From Candidatus Brocadiaceae bacterium (GTDB taxonomy: Bacteria; Planctomycetota; MHYJ01; JACQXL01; CAKKQI01), in contig CAKKQI010000135.1 in the NCBI GenBank assembly GCA_919901895.1, positions 1-9,515 of the forward strand: a stretch of DNA of 9,515 nt. The letters are read 5' to 3'. A program made the translations under genes and the position numbers. The notes beneath the pieces were generated by a model, which ran no database searches, was not told the DNA's origin, and worked only from the letters and a program-made list of their open reading frames with translations. Positions within the stretch are counted from its first letter, which is position 1. Every line of letters begins with the position of its first letter. This document shows, piece after piece, positions 5,197 to 9,515 of this stretch.

Positions 5197-7489
5197 AATA
5201 AAGCATAAAATAAACGATTCCTTAAAACAACCATTTCTACGTCAGGCCTTAAACAATTTCGCGGCCAATTATCTGGAAGCGCGCCCGGCGGCCTTGGCCG
5301 GATTGGATTTTGGGGAAATCCAATCGGAAATTTCGGCCATTAAAGATAAGGCCATCAAGAATCTGCCTGAATTAATCGGTTCCTTTGTTAAACAATCACA
5401 GCAGGCCGGGGCCAGGGTTTATTATGCTTCAACCGGCCAGTCCGCCATTGATTATATCAATCAATTAATTACCAGGAAAAATATTAAACGGATTGTTAAA
5501 TCCAAATCAATGACTTCCGAAGAAATCGAACTTAACCGGGCTCTGGGCAAAACCGGCGCGGAAGTGACGGAAACCGATTTAGGCGAATGGATTATCCAAT
5601 TAGCGCAACAAAAACCTTCTCATATGGTAATGCCGGCTATTCATCTGACTGCTTCGGAAGTAGCAAAACTTTTTACTAAAGTAACCGGGCAGGAAGAGCC
5701 GTCTGATATTAACCATCTGGTTAAAATTGCCCGACGGGAATTAAGAAAAAAATTCCTGGAAGCGGATTTGGGAATTATCGGCGCCAATATCGCTGTTGCG
5801 GAAAACGGGACGCTGGTGGTTTTAACTAATGAAGGCAACGGCCGGTTGGTAGTTACTTTGCCGAAAACAGTTATTGCTTTAGTGGGTATTGAAAAATTAG
5901 TGCCTTCTTTTAAAGAAGCCGAACCCATTATTAAAATATTACCACGCAATGCCACTGGTCAGTTGGCAACCAGTTATGTCTCATTCATCCGCGGTCCGGC
6001 GGCTCATCAGGAATTTCATATTATTTTACTGGATAACGGGCGGCTGAAATTACGGGATTCGGCCGATTACCGGACGGTCCTGCGTTGTTTACGTTGCGGT
6101 GCCTGCGCTAATGTTTGCCCGGTTTACCAGCAGGTCGGCGGACACGTTTTCGGACATATTTACAGCGGGGCCATCGGATTAGTCTTGACCGCCGTTTATC
6201 ACGGAATGAAAATCGCGGCTGATTTGATACCGCTCTGTTATAAATGCCAGACCTGCAAAGCGTATTGTCCGGCCGATATAGATATTCCGCAGATAAATAT
6301 TAAATTACATCAGGCGTTAATCCGCCGGTCGGGGCAATCTTTAACTGAAAAAATTGTTCTGAAGAGTGTGCTGACGCAACGGCCAGTTTTCCACGGTGCG
6401 GTTAAAATCGTCCGGAATATCCAATCAGTCGTTCTGCCCGGTAAAAAAGAGATAGGCCGTTTGCCCGGCCCGCTGGATGTTTATACCAAACTAAAAAACC
6501 TACCGTTATTGGCGCCGAGATTTTTCCGGGAGCAGGTCAAGGACTGGATTCCTGATGGAGTTTCTGCCCCGCCTCGGCGGGGGACGGATCCGTCCTCTGG
6601 CGGATATCCCCCGATGTTACATCGGGGGGCCGGAATGACAGATAAGACGGCGATGACAAGAAAGCGAGTAATATTTTACCCCGGTTGTTTGATCGATTTC
6701 GTCTATCCATCCATCGGTGAAGCGGTGGTTAAGATTTTACAGAGTTTTAATCTAGAGGTCGTTTTTTCTCCGGAGCAGACCTGTTGCGGGTTACCGGCGG
6801 AGTTCAGCGGCGACCGTGCTTCGGCCGCTCGCCTGGCCCTAGCTAATCTTAAAACATTTGCCGCCACACCATTTGACTATATTATTACCGCCTGTCCGAC
6901 CTGCACCATTGCCTTGAAAAATTTTTATCACGAATTATTTGCTTCATCAGACCGGTGGGGTGAATTAAGCCGAAAAATCAGCCGGGTTACTTATGATATT
7001 TCTTCATTTAACATTAATATTTTAAAACTTAATAGAATCACATCGGCGGGGATAATCCGTCTTAGGCGGACCGCCGCTACAGCTGATTGTAGCGGCGACC
7101 CTTGCGGTCGCATATTGCAGGCGGCAAAAAAGGTTACTTACCACGAGGCCTGTCATTTAAAACACCTAAAGAACGGGCAACAACCGCGTCAGTTGTTGAC
7201 AGAGGTTATGGGTTATGATTTAGTAGAGTTACCGGGACAGAATCGTTGTTGCGGTTTTGGCGGTTCGTTTTCGCTAAAATATCCTGAGATTTCCGGGGCG
7301 ATTCTGCAAAACAAAGTGACCTCAATCAAGCAAACCGGTGCTTCCCTTGTTGCGACGGATTGTCCCGGTTGCCTGATGCAGATTCAAGGCGGTTTAAATA
7401 AACAAAAATTACCGATTAGAGTAATGCATTCTGCTGAGCTTCTTTACCAATCGCAAGTAAATCATTTTTTGCCGGATGCTTTGACGTAA
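5189..7489 (+). CDS. Fused LutB-LutA iron-sulfur subunit of L-lactate oxidation (LldF-LldE fusion)
   Basis: The 766-residue protein joins two normally separate subunits. Residues 1-285 are a LutB-type LUD domain (for example AENGTLVVLTNEGNGRL at 204-220, and RGPAAHQEFHIIL). Next are two 4Fe-4S motifs, Cys300/303/306/310 and Cys350/353/356/360, then the LutB tail to about 450. The LutA part has two cysteine-rich CCG domains: Cys500, Cys532-533, Cys569 and Cys572, then Cys655, Cys687-688, Cys725 and Cys728. Both fit CX31CCX35-36CXXC, the noncubane-cluster pattern of HdrB-type domains. With LutC it should oxidise L-lactate to pyruvate and pass electrons to an unseen acceptor. Comparable fusions are known in Desulfovibrio, at just over 700 residues. 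Here the excess is explained by two repeat-encoded segments, about 457-491 and 618-646, at the domain boundaries. All cysteine ligands survive, so it is probably functional. The start has no Shine-Dalgarno but overlaps lutC. Confidence 0.93.
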   Translation: MNKIKHKINDSLKQPFLRQALNNFAANYLEARPAALAGLDFGEIQSEISAIKDKAIKNLPELIGSFVKQSQQAGARVYYASTGQSAIDYINQLITRKNIKRIVKSKSMTSEEIELNRALGKTGAEVTETDLGEWIIQLAQQKPSHMVMPAIHLTASEVAKLFTKVTGQEEPSDINHLVKIARRELRKKFLEADLGIIGANIAVAENGTLVVLTNEGNGRLVVTLPKTVIALVGIEKLVPSFKEAEPIIKILPRNATGQLATSYVSFIRGPAAHQEFHIILLDNGRLKLRDSADYRTVLRCLRCGACANVCPVYQQVGGHVFGHIYSGAIGLVLTAVYHGMKIAADLIPLCYKCQTCKAYCPADIDIPQINIKLHQALIRRSGQSLTEKIVLKSVLTQRPVFHGAVKIVRNIQSVVLPGKKEIGRLPGPLDVYTKLKNLPLLAPRFFREQVKDWIPDGVSAPPRRGTDPSSGGYPPMLHRGAGMTDKTAMTRKRVIFYPGCLIDFVYPSIGEAVVKILQSFNLEVVFSPEQTCCGLPAEFSGDRASAARLALANLKTFAATPFDYIITACPTCTIALKNFYHELFASSDRWGELSRKISRVTYDISSFNINILKLNRITSAGIIRLRRTAATADCSGDPCGRILQAAKKVTYHEACHLKHLKNGQQPRQLLTEVMGYDLVELPGQNRCCGFGGSFSLKYPEISGAILQNKVTSIKQTGASLVATDCPGCLMQIQGGLNKQKLPIRVMHSAELLYQSQVNHFLPDALT
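6567..6628. repeat. In-frame palindromic element 1 inside lutB-lutA
   Basis: Successive hairpins are CCCCGCC/GGCGGGG (6567-6573 and 6576-6582), a perfect 10-base palindrome ACGGATCCGT (6584-6593), ATCCG/CGGAT (6588-6592 and 6601-6605), and CCCCCGATG/CATCGGGGG (6608-6616 and 6620-6628, 3-base loop). The low-complexity tail with two ATGACA motifs runs to about 6660. The element encodes the Pro/Arg/Gly-rich segment at about residues 460-480 plus the tail to 491, between the LutB tail and the first CCG domain. No stop occurs in the used frame. The true ends need alignment to repeat-free homologues. Confidence 0.8.
7044..7111. repeat. In-frame palindromic element 2 inside lutB-lutA
   Basis: Hairpins in series are GGCGG/CCGCC (7065-7069 and 7071-7075), CGCCGCTACA/TGTAGCGGCG (7072-7081 and 7088-7097, 6-base loop) and GCGACC/GGTCGC (7095-7100 and 7106-7111). 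Its left part shares CGGCGGGG, then ATCCGTC, then GGCGGA, in the same order and near-equal spacing, with element 1 (6575-6604). It encodes about residues 619-641, exactly between the two CCG domains, in a different reading frame from element 1. Confidence 0.78.
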
Positions 7490-7824
7490 ACGATCTGAAG
7501 ATTAGCCAGAATAGTTTCCAGGTTCTGCTGTTCGGCTTCGCTCAGGTTTCCCTTAGTTTTTTCCTTTAATAAGCCGATGAGGTCAATCAGGTATTTTGCC
7601 TGAAATAAATCGGTTTCTTTTTTATTGGTAACCGGATTAGGTATTTCTCCCAGGGTCATCATTACCTGGGCGGCCAGCGTGGTGATAAAACCGATAAAAT
7701 CCGGCAGTGGCAGTTCTCTTACCGGTGGTTCTTTGAGCGAGTCAGCAGCTGTTTTTTTCTTTTCCTCATCTATTTTTGACTTCCACGACTCATCCACTTT
7801 TTTATTTTCTATTTTATCAGTCAT
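7462..7824 (-). CDS. DUF1844 family protein
   Basis: The 120-residue product has a charged, Lys/Glu-rich N-terminus (1-35) followed by a DUF1844 domain. The domain reads PLPDFIGFITTLAAQVMMTLG (39-59), then the acidic/Ala helix DLFQAKYLIDLIGLLKEKTKGNL (72-94), and a final helix to YVKA (113-116). AKxxIDxxxxLxxKTKGNL is the family signature. DUF1844 proteins are small, of unknown function, and frequent in Planctomycetota, Acidobacteria and deltaproteobacterial groups. The start is well supported by GGAGGT at 7836-7831, six bases before the ATG, the only strong Shine-Dalgarno I can see in the window. It follows the TPR gene after 47 bases and is probably co-transcribed. Its last 28 bases overlap the end of the convergent lut operon. 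Confidence 0.88.
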   Translation of the reverse strand: MTDKIENKKVDESWKSKIDEEKKKTAADSLKEPPVRELPLPDFIGFITTLAAQVMMTLGEIPNPVTNKKETDLFQAKYLIDLIGLLKEKTKGNLSEAEQQNLETILANLQIVYVKASGKK

Positions 7825-7830
7825 AATCTT

Positions 7831-7836
7831 ACCTCC
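7831..7836 (-). promoter_or_regulatory. Strong Shine-Dalgarno of the DUF1844 gene
   Basis: GGAGGT on the minus strand lies 6 bases from the ATG at 7824. It fixes the start and contrasts with the weak or absent sites at the other starts in the window. It begins 3 bases after a 14-bp stem (7840-7875), so folding could affect access to it. Confidence 0.85.
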
Positions 7837-7839
7837 ACT

Positions 7840-7875
7840 ATAAAATTTTGCCCCCCTATCTGGGCAAAATTTTAT
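7840..7875. terminator. 14-bp stem-loop, likely terminator for the lut operon or leader structure of the DUF1844 gene
   Basis: ATAAAATTTTGCCC (7840-7853) pairs perfectly with GGGCAAAATTTTAT (7862-7875) around an 8-base loop. On the plus strand it is followed by a T-rich run (7871-7888), giving the form of an intrinsic terminator for rightward transcripts, although the run also encodes the Lys-rich end of the TPR protein. On the minus strand the stem contains the TPR stop codon (7874-7872) and ends just before the DUF1844 Shine-Dalgarno, so it might attenuate or modulate that gene instead. Confidence 0.6.
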
Positions 7876-9515
7876 TTGTTTCTTTCTTTAATAAATTCTT
7901 CTAATAATTTACGGTAGTCCTGGTTGTCCGGTTTAAGGTTTATCAAACTTTGAATCAGGCGTTCGGCTGTTTGATAATCTTTTTTCTTCTGGGAATATTT
8001 AGCCATGAGGACATAATTTTCCAGCAGTCCCGGTGCTAATTGCATCGCCCGGGTTAAATATTTTTGCCCGGTCCCAAGATTATCGCCCAGGAGCCAGTGT
8101 GTTTCGGCCAGGCGCAGGTAATAATAACCGGATTCCGGATACAGCCTGATTTTCGTTTCATAGTATTTAATTAATCGTTCAGCTGATTGAGATAATTTTT
8201 CCCGGTCTATTCCCAATTCAACCAGTTCATCTAAAACAGCCGTTTCAACCGGTAAGACCTCTAATGAATGCCGATACTTTTGAACGGCTTCTTCAATCCG
8301 GTTATTCTTTTGGTAATCTTTAGCCATGAGATAATCAAGCGAAGCATCAAGAAAGGCGAATCTTTCAAATGATTCAAAAATATAAAATGCTTCATGGCTG
8401 AATAAGGTTTTTAAGTCAACATAAATGGTAATGTTTTCCGGTAGAATCATCGGACGTTCCCGGCGGATATAATCAATGGCTTTTCGGAAATCTTCTTTTC
8501 TTATGGCAATTTCAGACAGGTAGCCATAGGCATTGCAATCATAAAGACTTTCAAAAGGTGCTTTTTTTAAAACCTGATGCCATTCCGCTTCAGCCCATTC
8601 GGGTTGGTCTATTTTGGTCAGGTAATCGGCGATTTCATAATGCCGCTCTTCCGGAAAACCCCTTGTAGCGGCGGTAATGGCCTGAAGAGTTTTTTCTTGC
8701 AGTTCTTTTTCGCCCATTCGTTCGTAGGTGATGGCTTTTAGATAAAGCGGCTTGAGGTCAGCCCGGTTAATTTGGATTAATTTTTCGTAAGTTTCCAGGG
8801 CTTCTTTAAATTGTTTATTAGCCCGGTATAATGAACCTAATTGATAAAGAAATTCGGTCTTATCAGGATTTAAGGCCGAGGCCGATTTTAAAGATTCAAT
8901 CGCTTTATCATATTGTCCGTTAAGTTGATACAACCGGGCCAGCGTAGTCAAAATCGCGATTTTTTGGGTGTTTTTATCCGGCTCATTGGATATTTCTGCG
9001 AGCGTCCGGTTTATTTTTTCAATCGCCGGTTCAAACAAGCCGGTTTGAAGCAAAAGACCGACAATCAGGTCATCAATATTATCAGGTTCAAACGCCGGCG
9101 CAGTCAATTTGGCTTTTAAATAATACTCAAGGGCGCCGGCCCAATCGGCCGGTGTGGCCGCCCGGGCCCGGCCGTAATTTAGATACAGCCACGCCCCGAC
9201 ACCGTCGGGGCACGCTAAAGTTGGATTATTTAACGATTGATTTTTGAGTAAGTTTTCATAATTAACCAGGGCAATATCGGATAAACCAGATTGAATTAAG
9301 GTTTCAGTCTGACGGGTTAATATCCGTTGCCAGGTTGATTGGGTGCTGTTTGTTTTGATAAGGAAATCTATTTTTTCGGGCAGGGTCCAGAATAGTTTGG
9401 CTTCCTGAGGTAACCCTTCTTCTAAAAAACAGACCCCGATTAAACGGCGTATTTCCGCCGTTTCCTCAACCGAATCAGCGTATTGCGCCAGCATCATTGT
9501 ATATATATCACGGGC
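7872..9515 (-). CDS. TPR-repeat protein (5' end beyond right edge)
   Basis: The frame is open from the right edge to a TAA at 7872. An ATG at 9497 would give 541 residues, but six further sense codons precede it and the sequence there already looks like the middle of a helical repeat, so the gene very likely starts outside the window. Clear TPR units by the 9497 numbering are about 179-212 (LARLYQLNGQYDKAIESLK), 213-246 (LGSLYRANKQFKEALETYEKL), 247-280, 381-414, 455-488 and 490-523. No catalytic domain or membrane segment is visible. TPR arrays hold protein complexes together; the partners are unknown. The run ACPDGVGA (95-102) is encoded by a perfect hairpin at 9193-9211. The DUF1844 gene follows downstream. 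Confidence 0.85.
   Translation of the reverse strand, partial: ARDIYTMMLAQYADSVEETAEIRRLIGVCFLEEGLPQEAKLFWTLPEKIDFLIKTNSTQSTWQRILTRQTETLIQSGLSDIALVNYENLLKNQSLNNPTLACPDGVGAWLYLNYGRARAATPADWAGALEYYLKAKLTAPAFEPDNIDDLIVGLLLQTGLFEPAIEKINRTLAEISNEPDKNTQKIAILTTLARLYQLNGQYDKAIESLKSASALNPDKTEFLYQLGSLYRANKQFKEALETYEKLIQINRADLKPLYLKAITYERMGEKELQEKTLQAITAATRGFPEERHYEIADYLTKIDQPEWAEAEWHQVLKKAPFESLYDCNAYGYLSEIAIRKEDFRKAIDYIRRERPMILPENITIYVDLKTLFSHEAFYIFESFERFAFLDASLDYLMAKDYQKNNRIEEAVQKYRHSLEVLPVETAVLDELVELGIDREKLSQSAERLIKYYETKIRLYPESGYYYLRLAETHWLLGDNLGTGQKYLTRAMQLAPGLLENYVLMAKYSQKKKDYQTAERLIQSLINLKPDNQDYRKLLEEFIKERNK
9193..9211. repeat. Small hairpin inside the TPR gene
   Basis: GCCCCGAC (9193-9200) and GTCGGGGC (9204-9211) pair perfectly around a 3-base loop; in RNA the stem extends with two G-U pairs and one G-C pair. 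It encodes ACPDGVGA in a stretch that breaks the helical pattern between residues 91 and 104. The core resembles the hairpins at 51-67 and 6608-6628. An 8-bp hairpin alone is close to chance expectation. Confidence 0.4.

Noticed and set aside
5641..5955. Minus-strand 104-codon frame opposite lutB-lutA
   Set aside because: It is antisense to a strongly conserved LUD domain, with no ribosome site or family signal.
7625..7843. Plus-strand 72-codon frame opposite the DUF1844 gene
   Set aside because: Antisense shadow of DUF1844, whose minus-strand start has a strong ribosome site and a recognisable domain.
8913..9119. Plus-strand 68-codon frame opposite the TPR gene
   Set aside because: Antisense to clear TPR repeats; no independent support.
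9442..9463. 8-bp hairpin AAACGGCG/CGCCGTTT in the TPR gene
   Set aside because: About one such hairpin is expected by chance in a window this long, it encodes ordinary helix residues, and it lacks the CCCGA core.

Overview
This 9.5 kb window comes from a bacterial chromosome of moderate G+C (mid-40s percent by eye). It carries an L-rhamnose catabolic locus, an L-lactate oxidation operon and two unrelated genes. The DUF1844 protein, the fused LutB-LutA iron-sulfur protein, the scarcity of Shine-Dalgarno sites and the long TPR protein suggest an anaerobic or facultative bacterium of the Planctomycetota/Omnitrophota (PVC) type, or a deltaproteobacterial-type lineage. The phylum is a low-confidence inference; the enzyme calls are secure.

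Layout. From the middle leftward on the minus strand: rhaB (4537-3056), a repeat-rich spacer, a Fic-family AMPylator with its own strong promoter (2827-1826), rhaA (1718-456), and the first 153 codons of an exported FG-GAP/VCBS-like protein (459 to the left edge), whose start overlaps the rhaA stop as ATGA. Divergently on the plus strand: lutC (4642-5196) and a lutB-lutA fusion (5189-7489), overlapping by 8 bases. On the right, again on the minus strand, are a TPR protein cut by the right edge (9515-7872) and a DUF1844 protein (7824-7462), which converges on the lut operon with a 28-base tail-to-tail overlap.

How the genes fit together. RhaA and RhaB turn L-rhamnose into L-rhamnulose 1-phosphate. 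The next enzyme of the classical pathway, an aldolase not present here, gives dihydroxyacetone phosphate and L-lactaldehyde. Lactaldehyde can be oxidised to L-lactate, and the LutC/LutB-A iron-sulfur complex oxidises L-lactate to pyruvate. The divergent rhaB/lutC arrangement therefore looks like a rhamnose pathway extended to pyruvate. An 11-base box, CCGTGCAATTT, occurs upstream of rhaA and again in the rhaB/lutC spacer, and is a candidate shared operator.

The most unusual feature is a family of small GC-rich palindromic elements. Two related copies lie in frame inside the lutB-lutA gene, each at a domain boundary and each read in a different frame. A third copy with the same core lies between rhaB and fic, next to a perfect 18-bp inverted repeat. 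Weaker hairpins with a CCCGA/TCGGG core lie inside the FG-GAP-like gene and the TPR gene. This resembles the in-frame palindromic elements known from Rickettsia, but in what appears to be an unrelated bacterium.

I found no tRNA, rRNA, CRISPR array, transposase or integrase gene. No gene-free stretch exceeds about 230 bases.
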